Both the position numbers and the translations under genes were made by a program. Source: Fluviicola chungangensis (GTDB lineage Bacteria > Bacteroidota > Bacteroidia > Flavobacteriales_D > Crocinitomicaceae). Taken from it: a stretch of DNA of 64,000 nt. The stretch's first letter is position 1; every line of letters begins with the position of its first letter. This document shows positions 17,165 through 26,158 of this stretch, piece after piece. The notes beneath the pieces were generated by a model. The model was not told the DNA's origin. It did no database searches and saw only the letters and a list, made by a program, of their open reading frames with translations. The stretch spans positions 125,984-189,983 of the forward strand of contig NZ_VLPL01000001.1 in NCBI RefSeq assembly GCF_007558725.1. The letters run 5' to 3'.

Positions 17165-17917
17165 ATGCAGTTTTCGTTAGTTGGGAGAATTGGAGGAATG
17201 ACTCGATCCGAGTTCTTCTTCTATTATTCCATTCCGATAATTGTCGTTTTGGTAGCCTTTCTTTTTGTTTTAAGAAAGTATAGAAGACAGGATTCAGTTA
17301 ATTATTCTGACGATTTCATAAGTGCTGCCGTCGTACTTGGAAGCTTACTTATTTTTCGTGAGAATGAGCGTTCCGTGAGTCAAAAACTACATTGGATTGA
17401 TTGTTATTTGAGAAAACGCTTTTCAAATGCTAGCTTCAATGTGATACAGATTTACAAGGATGTGGTTGATCTTGGGGTGGATCTCACGGAATACACCAAT
17501 CTTGCTAATGAGCGCTTAACAATTCGTCAGAAGATTCATTTAATGGAATTTCTTGTTCGGCTTGGAAATACCAATGGAAATATAAATCCGCGTGAATCGG
17601 AACTTATCTTTTATCTGTTGACGCGTTTAAACCTGGATCTGGATGATCTGGATGCAAGAATTCAGGATATTCTTATCCCAGGGAAAAAGCCGGAAGCAAG
17701 TACGACGAAAGTACGATCGCATTATTTCAAAATACTTGGGGTGGAAGAAAGTGCAGGGCTGCAAGAACTGAAAAATGCCTATAGAAAATTGGTAAAGATC
17801 TATCATCCTGACAATCATGGTGAGCTGGATGAAAGGGAGAGAAAGGAGTATGTTGGTAAATTCCTTGAAATCCAACAGGCTTATGAGATTCTCACAGCTG
17901 AACTCAATAGTCAATAA
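17165..17917 (+). CDS. Membrane-anchored TerB-like / J-domain protein, paralogue 1
   Basis: 250 residues: one N-terminal membrane helix (about 17-37), a central all-helical region of TerB type (IHLMEFLVRLGNTNGNINPR), and a C-terminal J-domain whose HPD motif is in KIYHPDNHGEL. The order membrane helix, TerB-like, J-domain is that of DjlA-type Hsp70 co-chaperones, so it probably recruits DnaK to the inner membrane. A second ATG at 17198 is an alternative start. Paralogues are at 19418, 20295 and 40613. Confidence 0.8.
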   Translation: MQFSLVGRIGGMTRSEFFFYYSIPIIVVLVAFLFVLRKYRRQDSVNYSDDFISAAVVLGSLLIFRENERSVSQKLHWIDCYLRKRFSNASFNVIQIYKDVVDLGVDLTEYTNLANERLTIRQKIHLMEFLVRLGNTNGNINPRESELIFYLLTRLNLDLDDLDARIQDILIPGKKPEASTTKVRSHYFKILGVEESAGLQELKNAYRKLVKIYHPDNHGELDERERKEYVGKFLEIQQAYEILTAELNSQ

Positions 17918-17981
17918 GTTTTTAAGTCATTCAGGCTTAAAATCAAGAATTTGACGTTTATTTGTTCTTGAAATCTAAATA

Positions 17982-19190
17982 ATGGACAAACTGAACACGA
18001 ACTGGTTAGAGTTTCATGAAAAAATGAAATTCCGGCTGGTGTTGCATCTACTCTACTTTTTTGCGGTCTTAATGTCCATTGTGACAGTTGTCAATCTTTT
18101 TAATAAACATTTTAGCGCTACTCCCAATTTTTTTGCAGTGGGAATGTGTGTTCTGGGGTTATTTGTGATACGGATTACCGGGAATTACCGGCTTGTGGGA
18201 GCAATTTGCTCCATTCTGACTTTTTGTATTGTGTCCGGAGCGTTTTTATTACTGAAAGCTACACATTACCTTACTCCCATGTGGATGATCGTCAATATCA
18301 TGTTTACCTTCTTTGTTTTGGGAAAGAAGTGGGGAATTCCGATTTTGGTGGCGCACTTCCTGGTTTTGTTCTATTACCTGGTCTATTTACACGAAGGAAA
18401 TATTGTGTCGGTCACGTCTTTTTCAGGAAATGATGTAACGACATTCATCCTGGAATATTCGATCGTAGGCTTTGCTATTGCATACATTCTGAACCTGTAT
18501 GTTGTGACGACCAACTATTCCCGGGTCGAACTGATAGAATATAATCAAAAGCTTTCGAACCAGAATAAGCTGATCTCGAAGCAAAATTCCGAAATGGAAG
18601 TGATGCTTCGCGAAATCCATCATCGGGTGAAGAACAATTTACAGATCATTACCAGTTTGCTTCGTTTACAGGCAAATAACATGGATGTTGAGCATGGGAG
18701 TTCTTACCAGGAAGCCATCGACCGGATCACGGCAATGGCGATTATTCATGAGAAAATGTACCAATCGGGTTCCTTGTCTAAATTTGATTTGGAAAAATAC
18801 TTGAAATCACTGGTAGCTAGTCTTTTGCTTAATTATTCCATTTCCAAAAGGCCGGAATTTATTATTGGGGTAGAGGTGGAAGATATGAAGTCGAAAAGTA
18901 TCGTTCCTCTGGCACTTCTGATTAATGAATTATTGCTGAATTCCTTAAAACACGCATTTCGGTACCAGGATAACCCGAAAATTTGTATTCACCTGAGTGA
19001 AAAGGAAGGGCATCAATCCAATCGGTTCCTGCTTGTTTATAGTGATAATGGTTCCTGGTCGGAAGATTCTGTTGCTTCATTCGGAACAGAGATTATTCAG
19101 GCAATGTCGGAGCAGCTGGAGGGAACTTTTACGCTTGATGTCGGGAATTCAGGGACGAATTATGTTTTCGATCTGGCTAATTTGAGCTAA
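17982..19190 (+). CDS. Membrane sensor histidine kinase, HisKA_2 type
   Basis: 402 residues with about six membrane helices (20-175) and no obvious extracytoplasmic sensor domain, a short coiled coil (185-208), then the HisKA_2 phospho-acceptor segment EIHHRVKNNLQIITSLL with His213/214. The ATPase domain has N-box NELLLNSLKHAF and a D-N-G G1-like box. HisKA_2 kinases usually donate to unlinked LytTR-type or other regulators. No response regulator is adjacent, so it is an orphan kinase here. It sits between J-domain genes, but a functional link is unproven. Confidence 0.88.
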   Translation: MDKLNTNWLEFHEKMKFRLVLHLLYFFAVLMSIVTVVNLFNKHFSATPNFFAVGMCVLGLFVIRITGNYRLVGAICSILTFCIVSGAFLLLKATHYLTPMWMIVNIMFTFFVLGKKWGIPILVAHFLVLFYYLVYLHEGNIVSVTSFSGNDVTTFILEYSIVGFAIAYILNLYVVTTNYSRVELIEYNQKLSNQNKLISKQNSEMEVMLREIHHRVKNNLQIITSLLRLQANNMDVEHGSSYQEAIDRITAMAIIHEKMYQSGSLSKFDLEKYLKSLVASLLLNYSISKRPEFIIGVEVEDMKSKSIVPLALLINELLLNSLKHAFRYQDNPKICIHLSEKEGHQSNRFLLVYSDNGSWSEDSVASFGTEIIQAMSEQLEGTFTLDVGNSGTNYVFDLANLS

Positions 19191-19199
19191 ATTTACCAC

Positions 19200-19412
19200 A
19201 TGGATGAGCATCAATTAGTGTCATTGGCTAGAGCCAAAATGCCATTTGGCAAGTACAAAGACCGTTATTTGATCCATTTACCTGAAAATTACCTGGTGTG
19301 GTTCAAACAAAATGGTTTTCCGGCCGGAAAGTTGGGGCAACAATTGGAGCTGATCTATGAAATTAAACTAAATGGGTTGGAACACCTTATTTATCCTTTA
19401 ATGCCTAAATAA
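19200..19412 (+). CDS. DUF3820 family protein
   Basis: 70 residues. The family signature is M-P-F-G-K-Y-K-D-R-Y-L-I-H-L-P followed by YLVWFKQNGFPAGKLG. DUF3820 proteins are small, of unknown biochemical function, and often compared with the N-terminal part of exonuclease-like proteins. It begins 9 bases after the kinase stop and ends 5 bases before the next J-protein, so it is in the same operon. Confidence 0.85.
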   Translation: MDEHQLVSLARAKMPFGKYKDRYLIHLPENYLVWFKQNGFPAGKLGQQLELIYEIKLNGLEHLIYPLMPK

Positions 19413-19417
19413 ATACA

Positions 19418-20254
19418 ATGACCTGGTCTCTATTGCTGGATATTTCAGCGATGCAAGCACAAAAACTGGCGGAAGAAGAAGTAGCCAGACAAAAACTGAT
19501 CGAAGCGATTATCGGATTTTCGATAACAGCAATCATCATGTCTGCTCCAACTTATTGGATGTTTCGTTACGTTTTTTCGAAACTTAGGAAAGAGTTCCGT
19601 TTTAAAACAAAGTTCAATTCCTATAATCATATTGATGCATTGGTTTTGTTGAGCATGAATGTGTTGCGAACAAACCCGGACTGTTTTAAGGAGAAATGTA
19701 TTTACCTGAAAGAATACATTGTTTACCTGTATCCGGAAAATCACGGTTCGTTTCATGAATCGCTCAAAATGGCTTATTCGGATGTATACCGGTCAGAATC
19801 AATCGTTCGGTGGTTGAGCCGTTTTCAGCAGGAAGAACAGCATAGGGATGTTGTTCGTTTTTTGATTCACATGGCAGCACAGGACGGAGTTATCGGTTCA
19901 CGTGAAAAAGGAGAGTTGGTCCGGATCATTGATGCTTTTACCCTGGTGCATGAAGAGTGGCTGGTTTTGATGGAAGATATCAATCGTGCTTTTGCGAGAA
20001 GATATGAATACAGGAGTAAGGCAAATGATTCCATAAGTTATCGGGATGATTTGGAGCGTAAGGCATTGGAATACTTCGAAATGGAAAAGGATGCGCTGGA
20101 TGAAGAGAAGCTCCGGCTGAAGTACCGGAAACTGGTGAAGAAATATCATCCCGACCGCTATCCGGATGCATCTCCGGAAGAGCACAAAGAACTGGAGGTG
20201 AAATTCCAGGAATTGCAATTGTATTACGAGGAATTGCTTAAATTACTGGTATGA
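19418..20254 (+). CDS. Membrane-anchored TerB-like / J-domain protein, paralogue 2
   Basis: 278 residues. A membrane helix at about 27-50 follows a charged start, then the TerB-like helical region (FLIHMAAQDGVIGSREKGEL, about 145-185), and the C-terminal J-domain with HPD in KKYHPDRYPDAS. The end lies close to the next paralogue (40 bases). Compared with paralogue 1 the N-terminal cytoplasmic part is longer. Probably a DjlA-like co-chaperone; the client is unknown. Confidence 0.8.
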   Translation: MTWSLLLDISAMQAQKLAEEEVARQKLIEAIIGFSITAIIMSAPTYWMFRYVFSKLRKEFRFKTKFNSYNHIDALVLLSMNVLRTNPDCFKEKCIYLKEYIVYLYPENHGSFHESLKMAYSDVYRSESIVRWLSRFQQEEQHRDVVRFLIHMAAQDGVIGSREKGELVRIIDAFTLVHEEWLVLMEDINRAFARRYEYRSKANDSISYRDDLERKALEYFEMEKDALDEEKLRLKYRKLVKKYHPDRYPDASPEEHKELEVKFQELQLYYEELLKLLV

Positions 20255-20294
20255 TTTGGATCGGGACCTTCTCGTTTAATTTTGGAAGTTATCA

Positions 20295-21080
20295 ATGCAT
20301 GATATGATGGTGCTTGGAATCATATCCGGAGTTGTTTTTGCTTTCTTGATTTTGGTGCTGATCAGGCGTCAGGTGAAGGATTCTAAAGAGCGGAAAACGA
20401 GCTCTGAATTGATTCTGAAACGTAGTTTTCAGCCACCTTCCGGTAAAAGGACGGAAAAAATGATCTTCCAGATCTATGTGTTGCTGGCTGCATGGATGAT
20501 GCGTAAAAATGCCATTAAATCATTTGAAAAACAATCGTTTGTAGTTGTTTATATCAATAAAAAGTTTAATATAGATTCCCTGGTTATTGCAAATGAACTG
20601 GAATTGGTTGGGGAAACCTCTATTCATGTGCGAAGTGTTGCCAATTGGGTGGTGCAAAAAATGCATGAAGCTCAGGAGCGGGCTGATCTGATTGATTTTT
20701 TAATCGATCTGGTGTTTGTGGATAGCGAATTGATTGATAGGGAATTCACGGCTTTAGTTCGGTTGGGAGAATTGATTGGTGTGCAGTCGGTGTATATTGA
20801 AAAAAGGGTTATTGAATACCGCAAACGGATTTTTGGTTCCTCTGCGGGTGGTGAACGTTTGCATGCCATAGCAAATGGGCAAACACGGAGGAACATGGCG
20901 CTGGCCATACTTGATTTGGGAATGTCTGCAACGGAAGAAGAAATCAAAAAGAGTTACCGCAGACTGGTAAAGAAGTTTCATCCGGACCTGAACCGGGAGT
21001 TGAATGAAGAGGAGCGAAGGGAGTTTGCACAGCGCTTTTTGGAGATTCAGGATGCATACGAGGAATTGATTTCAAATTGA
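20295..21080 (+). CDS. Membrane-anchored TerB-like / J-domain protein, paralogue 3
   Basis: 261 residues with an N-terminal membrane helix (about 4-24), a TerB-like region in which DLVFVDSELIDREFTAL is the acidic loop, and the J-domain with HPD in KKFHPDLNREL. TAATTTTG 10 nt before the ATG (20278-20285) suggests an additional internal promoter. Last gene of the 17.2-21.1 kb cluster. Confidence 0.8.
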   Translation: MHDMMVLGIISGVVFAFLILVLIRRQVKDSKERKTSSELILKRSFQPPSGKRTEKMIFQIYVLLAAWMMRKNAIKSFEKQSFVVVYINKKFNIDSLVIANELELVGETSIHVRSVANWVVQKMHEAQERADLIDFLIDLVFVDSELIDREFTALVRLGELIGVQSVYIEKRVIEYRKRIFGSSAGGERLHAIANGQTRRNMALAILDLGMSATEEEIKKSYRRLVKKFHPDLNRELNEEERREFAQRFLEIQDAYEELISN

Positions 21081-21268
21081 TTTTTAAATTGTCACAAATG
21101 TGCTTTTGTGTTTAAATAATTGATAATTAATTGATTGTTTAATTTCGTTCAAATGAGTTGTTCAAACAATTTCTGATTTTTTTTATTTTTTTTGATTGGA
21201 TTTGTAACCTAATCTACAACTGTGGCGTAGACGGGTCAAAACAGCATCGCATTTAAGTTTTATATAAT

Positions 21269-21457
21269 ATGGAAAGCACAATGATTAATAACGCAGTAAG
21301 CCTGGCAAAAACAAAATTAGAGCGTCACAAGGCAATGGGTAAGAATAGCAACTTAAGTATCGTGGAAGTTGCTCAATTAATGGATTTAGTTACATTTGGA
21401 CCAAGTATACCACAAGTAACAAACAGCATGCTTTTCTTTGGATATAGTATCAATTAA
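21269..21457 (+). CDS. Hypothetical 62-residue protein
   Basis: Not recognised. The sequence begins MESTMINNAVSLAKTKLER, has a helical basic first half, and a hydrophobic end (MLFFGYSIN). It is an isolated small gene with its own strong terminator 25 bases after the stop, which supports it as a true transcript. About 190 bases upstream are AT-rich without a clear TAnnTTTG element. Confidence 0.55.
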   Translation: MESTMINNAVSLAKTKLERHKAMGKNSNLSIVEVAQLMDLVTFGPSIPQVTNSMLFFGYSIN

Positions 21458-21481
21458 ACTTCATAAGATATACGTTCAATT

Positions 21482-21512
21482 AGCCTTCCGGGATTCCGGG
21501 AGGCTTTTTTTT
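21482..21512 (+). terminator. Intrinsic terminator of the 62-residue gene
   Basis: Stem AGCCTTCCGG with CCGGGAGGCT around a short loop, followed by eight T. Confidence 0.85.
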
Positions 21513-21570
21513 GTCTTGAACAGTTACAAATGTAAACAATGCAAAATTTAGTATTGTATATTTTAAATAA

Positions 21571-21578
21571 TACATTTG
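21571..21578 (+). promoter_or_regulatory. TAnnTTTG -7 element for the XRE regulator
   Basis: TACATTTG lies 4 nt before the ATG; a leaderless transcript is likely. Confidence 0.6.
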
Positions 21579-21582
21579 TATC

Positions 21583-21969
21583 ATGGAGATAAAAGATCGG
21601 TTACGGATGATTATGGATTCACATAAATTGAATGCGGGATCTTTTGCGGATAAGATAGGTGTGCAGCGATCGAATGTGAGTCATGTGTTGAGTGGTCGCA
21701 ATAAACCCAGTTTTGATTTTGTTGAGAAGTTGTTGCGTGCTTTTCCGCGTGTTTCCGCTGAGTGGCTCTTTACCGGTAAGCAGGGAAAGAAAGAAGCGGA
21801 GGATTTTGAGTTGTTAACGGACAAGTTGGCAGGCGTACCTGTACGAAAGAGTGGGTTTGATGCTGTTTGCGAAGATGATAAAGCTTTCGGGACTGAAAAG
21901 AAAATTGTAAAGACTCTCGTGTTCTACGATGATTTTACATTTGACGTCTTCCTTCCTAATGAGAAATAA
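21583..21969 (+). CDS. XRE-family helix-turn-helix regulator
   Basis: 128 residues with a Cro/C1-type HTH at about 1-60 ([23 protein letters not shown]) followed by WLFTGK and a polar tail without a known domain. Such small XRE proteins with SAEWLFTGK are common in Bacteroidota. It converges with mnmA and overlaps its 3' end by 14 bases. Targets unknown. Confidence 0.85.
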   Translation: MEIKDRLRMIMDSHKLNAGSFADKIGVQRSNVSHVLSGRNKPSFDFVEKLLRAFPRVSAEWLFTGKQGKKEAEDFELLTDKLAGVPVRKSGFDAVCEDDKAFGTEKKIVKTLVFYDDFTFDVFLPNEK

Positions 21970-23134
21970 TCCCTGAGCCGATAAGTTCTTCTTTCAGGTA
22001 TAGTGCTGCAAACTGTCCCGGGGCAATTCCTCTTTGCTTTTTATCGAACAGGATATAGTATCCGTCCTCCAGGCGTGTTAAAGTGCCTTTTTGAAGCGGT
22101 TGACGGTATCGGATGCGGATTTCAAATTCTGCTGCGTCACCGGTATTCATTTCAAAATTCGGGTTGATCCAGTGCATTTCATTGGTTTCGATCTTTAGTG
22201 CCCATTTGTTGAGTCCCGGGTGATCGTCTTTTTGCCCGGAATAAACTGTATTTGTTTCTGTGTCTATCCCGATTACAAATGATGGGTTGGGTCTTCCGCC
22301 GATGTGCAGTCCTTTTCGTTGCCCGATCGTGTAGTAATGTGCGCCGATGTGTTTTTCTACTTCCTGTCCCATGTTGGGTGAGTAGATGAATTCTTTGCTT
22401 AATTCAACAACGTGCTCCAGGTTTACAGGGATGTTGGAATATTCGGTAAACTGGTCTTCTAATTCATTGATTTCAATGATTTTACCGTATTTTACTTCTA
22501 GCTTTTGTTGAAGGAATTCAGGTAAAGAGATTTTTCCAACGAAACACAGTCCTTGTGAATCTTTCTTTTCGGCTGTAACCAAACCGATTTCTTTTGCAAT
22601 GGCCCGGACTTCTGATTTTTGAAGGTTTCCGATCGGGAAAAGGGCTTTGGAAAGTTGTTCTTGGGACAACTGGCACAGGAAATAGGACTGATCTTTGTTG
22701 GGGTCCAGTCCGGCCAATAAATGATGAATTCCGTCTTCTGTGGTGGTTTTCCGGCAATAATGTCCGGTGGCAACATAATCAGCGCCGAGCTCCATGGCAG
22801 CTTTTAAGAACACGTCGAATTTGATTTCGCGGTTGCAGAGTACGTCCGGGTTGGGTGTTCTGCCGGCTTCATATTCGGCAAACATGTAGTCGACTATGCG
22901 TTCTTTGTATTCTTTGCTAAGATCCAATACCTGGAAGGGAATGCCAAGGTGTTCGGCTACTAAAAGAGCGTCGTTGCTGTCGTCGATCCAGGGACAGTCG
23001 TTGGAAAGGGTAACTGTTTCATCGTGCCAATTACGCATGAATAACCCGATTACTTCATATCCTTCCCGTTGCAATAAATGTGCTGTTACGCTTGAATCTA
23101 CACCGCCGGAGAGTCCGACAACCACTCTTTTCAT
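21956..23134 (-). CDS. mnmA: tRNA-specific 2-thiouridylase MnmA
   Basis: MnmA thiolates U34 of Lys, Glu and Gln tRNAs using persulfide sulfur. The PP-loop [11 protein letters not shown] is at the N-terminus. The catalytic cysteines are in [12 protein letters not shown] and [20 protein letters not shown] marks the central domain, and the C-terminal beta-barrel is complete. The 392-residue length is normal. The gene has its own promoter just upstream of the ATG. Confidence 0.96.
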   Translation of the reverse strand: MKRVVVGLSGGVDSSVTAHLLQREGYEVIGLFMRNWHDETVTLSNDCPWIDDSNDALLVAEHLGIPFQVLDLSKEYKERIVDYMFAEYEAGRTPNPDVLCNREIKFDVFLKAAMELGADYVATGHYCRKTTTEDGIHHLLAGLDPNKDQSYFLCQLSQEQLSKALFPIGNLQKSEVRAIAKEIGLVTAEKKDSQGLCFVGKISLPEFLQQKLEVKYGKIIEINELEDQFTEYSNIPVNLEHVVELSKEFIYSPNMGQEVEKHIGAHYYTIGQRKGLHIGGRPNPSFVIGIDTETNTVYSGQKDDHPGLNKWALKIETNEMHWINPNFEMNTGDAAEFEIRIRYRQPLQKGTLTRLEDGYYILFDKKQRGIAPGQFAALYLKEELIGSGIISH

Positions 23135-23138
23135 GGTG

Positions 23139-23146
23139 CAAATTTA
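23139..23146 (-). promoter_or_regulatory. TAnnTTTG -7 element for mnmA
   Basis: TAAATTTG on the minus strand, 4 nt before the mnmA ATG. Confidence 0.55.
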
Positions 23147-23454
23147 CGAACTTTTAAAACGAACTTTTGAAAATTTCCATTCTTTCGAAAAATTAACAGT
23201 TACAAAAGTGAATAATTGATAGTTACATTTGTATTTGTTTCAATGTGAAAGAAAGAAATCAATTCTTGAATGCTTATTGACATTTCTGTGTGTTCAAAGA
23301 TTAAAATCTTCAATGGGTTCAAAAAGATTGTATAAAGTGAAAAGTGAAAAAACGTTTAATTGAACTGTTGAATTATTCTATCTGTCTATGTAGCGATTTT
23401 GTTCCAAACAATGTAAATATTAGTTAACAGAAATGAAAGCGCAGAAAAAAGTGA

Positions 23455-23462
23455 TATTTTCG
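23455..23462 (+). promoter_or_regulatory. TATTTTCG -7 element variant
   Basis: TATTTTCG lies 4 nt before the ATG at 23467, the same geometry as at 31943. The remaining ~300 bases between mnmA and this point are AT-rich and show no further gene or repeat to me. Confidence 0.4.
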
Positions 23463-23466
23463 TCGT

Positions 23467-24198
23467 ATGAAACTGATTACTGTAATCTTAATGATCCTAT
23501 CCGGCAGTGCCTATGCCCAGGAACCGTGTACGAAGGTATGGTTGAAGGGAAAAGTGGAAGATACCCTGGTTAAACACGCATTTTTGAATTTAATGGTCGT
23601 AAATACCTCCAACGGAAAAGGTGTTTTCGGTCAGCCCGACGGAACGTTTGGTGTATATGTAAACAACAACGATTCCATTGTTTTATCCATTAAAGGGTAT
23701 GAACGCTACGGATTCCGGGTAAAGGGAGATTCCTCTTGTCATTTTGAAGTCTATGCAGCGGTTGAAAGAAAAGCCCGCCAAATTGATGAAGTGGTGATTA
23801 AGCCTTTAAAGTCTATCCAGGAAATTAAAGAAGAGCGTGCGGCTTTGGCGCTAAGAGAAACGAGGACTATTACAGGAATTGAAGCTTTTCAAAGCCCGAT
23901 TACGGCATTGTACCAGCGTTTTTCCAAGCGTGAACAGTCCAAGGCTTGGGTTGCGCAAAAACAATACGAAGATTCAAAAGAAGAAATCGTACAGGAGTTA
24001 TTGAGACTTTATGTTTCGTACGATATCATTAAACTGAACAACGAAGATTTCATCGAATTCATTCATTTCATGAACATGGATGAAAACTTCCTGAAAACAG
24101 CCACCGATATTGAGCTGATCACCTTTATAAAAGATAAACTGGAGCATTACTTGCTATTGCATCCGGAGAAAGAAGGGGAATACCAGAAACAGAAATAA
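23467..24198 (+). CDS. Secreted carboxypeptidase-regulatory-like domain protein
   Basis: 243 residues. A signal peptide (MKLITVILMILSGSAYAQ) precedes a beta-sandwich domain (about 25-110, LKGKVEDTLVKHAFLNLMVV) and a C-terminal helical, charged region with KQIDEVVIK-like transition and FSKREQSKAWVAQKQYEDSK. This domain pair is common in periplasmic or surface proteins of Bacteroidota. Function unknown. Confidence 0.75.
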   Translation: MKLITVILMILSGSAYAQEPCTKVWLKGKVEDTLVKHAFLNLMVVNTSNGKGVFGQPDGTFGVYVNNNDSIVLSIKGYERYGFRVKGDSSCHFEVYAAVERKARQIDEVVIKPLKSIQEIKEERAALALRETRTITGIEAFQSPITALYQRFSKREQSKAWVAQKQYEDSKEEIVQELLRLYVSYDIIKLNNEDFIEFIHFMNMDENFLKTATDIELITFIKDKLEHYLLLHPEKEGEYQKQK

Positions 24199-24276
24199 TT
24201 ATCCATGTTTTAATGATCAACTATCGAGAAGCTGACTGAAGGATCGGATCTTTCGGATAATTAGAACATGGATAAT
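24198..24276. repeat. Inverted repeat between convergent genes
   Basis: Arms ATTATCCATGTT (24198) and AACATGGATAAT (24265) enclose 55 bases that include an internal AAGGATCGGATCTTTCGG-like hairpin. The position between two convergent genes fits a bidirectional terminator without a T run. Confidence 0.5.
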
Positions 24277-24288
24277 CGCTAATTTCCC

Positions 24289-26064
24289 TTAGTCTTCGAA
24301 AACCTTCGGTTCTTCAAACAATTGCTTGTCGTATAATTCCCGGTAATGACCGTTTGTCAACAAAAGATCAGCCGGTTTTCCTTCTTCCACAATTTTGCCG
24401 TCTTCCAGTACCAGGATATAATCTGCATTGCGAAGACTGGAAATACGGTGACTCACAATAACGGAAGTAGTTTGATTTTCCCGGTTAAGCTGCTGTAAAT
24501 TGCGCAGAATGATTTCCTCTGTTTCGGTATCGACTGCGGATAAACAATCGTCCAGGAGTAAAATGTCCGGTTTACGGATTAATGCGCGGGCAATGCTCAC
24601 GCGTTGTTTTTGTCCGCCCGAAAGGTTTACTCCCCGTTCGCCGAGTACGGTTTCGAATTGATCGGGAAAAGCTTCTATGTTGTGCAGGACGTGTGCATTT
24701 TTTGCCGCATTCACAATTTCTTCTCGTGTTACAGTATCAAAATTCAGTGCCCCGAATGCAATGTTGTTGTGAATGGTGTCCGAAAATAAGAAGACATCTT
24801 GCGGAACAATCGAGAGTTGCTTTCGGTATTCGGTCAGATTGATGGCGGAAAGGTTTTTTGAATTATACAGAACTTTTCCGGCGGATGGATCCAATTGGCG
24901 TACGATCATTTGCAGGAGTGTGGACTTTCCGGCTCCTGTTTTCCCGATGACTCCCAGTGTTTCGCCTCGTTTCAGTGTGAAATTGATATCGGATAATACG
25001 TTGGGAGAATCCGGTCCGTAGCGGAACGACATGTTTTCAAATCGGAGTTCCCGGAATGGCTCCAAGGGAGTTTCTGTTTGGTTTTTGATCGCCGGTTCGG
25101 TTCTTAAGAATTCATTGATGCGCTCCTGGGATGCTGCAGCCCGCTGATTGATACTTGTTACCCAGCCGATACTTGCGAATGGCCAGGTTAAATTATAGAT
25201 CAATAGAATGGTTGATACAATGTCTCCTGTATCGATTGTTCCGCCATAAGTAAGCAACCCGCCCATGTAAATACTTAATAGCGTACTTGTTCCGATCAGT
25301 AGGGAGATGGTCGGCATGAACAAGGCGTTTGTTCTTACCAATCGCATGGTTTTCTTTAAGTAAGATTGTGAGCTTGTTTCAAAGTTTTGTCTTGCGTGTT
25401 TTTCCTGGATGTAAGCTTTGATAACGCGGATCCCGGAGAATGTTTCCTGTCCCAGTGTGCTTAAACGGGATTGTTCCTGTTGCACGTCCTTGCTCAGTTT
25501 GTTCATTCGGTTGGAAACCAAGTAGATTAAGGTTGCCATGATTGGAAGTGGTGCAAGAGCGTACAGTGCCAATTCCGTATTGATTTTTAACATTTCATAC
25601 AAGCAGAAGGGAAATAATGCAATCAGGTTGGCGGTATACATGATTCCGGGCCCCAGGTATTGCCGGACTTGCGAAACGTCTTCCGAAATGCGGTTCATCA
25701 AGTCACCGGTCGATTGCTTTTTATAAAAGGCATAATCGAGCTGTTGGTATTTTTCGAAGATTTCGTTTTTCAGATCGAATTCGATATACCGTGACATAAT
25801 AATGAGTGTTTGCCGGGTCAGGAAGAGGAAAAATCCCTTAATTATGTTAAAAAGCATAACCAGTCCGGCAAGTCCGAGCACGGTCCAAAAAAGAGTTTGT
25901 CCTGCGCTTAATTCGGTCTTTCCGGAAAGAAAGTTCAGGGATTTCCCGACAAAGACAGGGATTTTTGCTCCGAAGTAGTTGCCGGCAACAATGAATAGTA
26001 GGCCTAGCAGTAATCGCCAGCGGTATTTGATGAAATATTTGTTTAAATAGCTTAGAGACTTCAT
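24289..26064 (-). CDS. ABC exporter half-transporter (MsbA/MdlA-like)
   Basis: 591 residues: six membrane helices (about 15-310) and a C-terminal nucleotide-binding domain. Walker A is GKTGAGKST, signature LSGGQKQRVSIARAL, and the switch His is in VIVSHRISSL. Walker B reads ILLLDDCLSAVD, with Asp where the catalytic Glu is usual. That substitution is typical of one half of heterodimeric exporters such as MdlA or YheI, so a partner encoded elsewhere is possible. Substrate may be a lipid or drug; this cannot be decided. Confidence 0.88.
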   Translation of the reverse strand: MKSLSYLNKYFIKYRWRLLLGLLFIVAGNYFGAKIPVFVGKSLNFLSGKTELSAGQTLFWTVLGLAGLVMLFNIIKGFFLFLTRQTLIIMSRYIEFDLKNEIFEKYQQLDYAFYKKQSTGDLMNRISEDVSQVRQYLGPGIMYTANLIALFPFCLYEMLKINTELALYALAPLPIMATLIYLVSNRMNKLSKDVQQEQSRLSTLGQETFSGIRVIKAYIQEKHARQNFETSSQSYLKKTMRLVRTNALFMPTISLLIGTSTLLSIYMGGLLTYGGTIDTGDIVSTILLIYNLTWPFASIGWVTSINQRAAASQERINEFLRTEPAIKNQTETPLEPFRELRFENMSFRYGPDSPNVLSDINFTLKRGETLGVIGKTGAGKSTLLQMIVRQLDPSAGKVLYNSKNLSAINLTEYRKQLSIVPQDVFLFSDTIHNNIAFGALNFDTVTREEIVNAAKNAHVLHNIEAFPDQFETVLGERGVNLSGGQKQRVSIARALIRKPDILLLDDCLSAVDTETEEIILRNLQQLNRENQTTSVIVSHRISSLRNADYILVLEDGKIVEEGKPADLLLTNGHYRELYDKQLFEEPKVFED

Positions 26065-26077
26065 TCGATAAATTTCC

Positions 26078-26085
26078 TATTTTTG
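26078..26085 (+). promoter_or_regulatory. TAnnTTTG -7 element for leucine dehydrogenase
   Basis: TATTTTTG on the plus strand, 73 nt before the ATG, in the divergent region. Confidence 0.4.
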
Positions 26086-26114
26086 CGAGCGCTAATGCGA
26101 TTTTGTTCGAATTA

Positions 26115-26122
26115 CAAAATTA
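26115..26122 (-). promoter_or_regulatory. TAnnTTTG -7 element for the ABC exporter
   Basis: TAATTTTG on the minus strand, 50 nt before the exporter ATG, overlapping the leader of the divergent gene. Confidence 0.45.
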
Positions 26123-26158
26123 GCCATTCGCATTGAAATAAAAGATTAAAAGTCGCGT

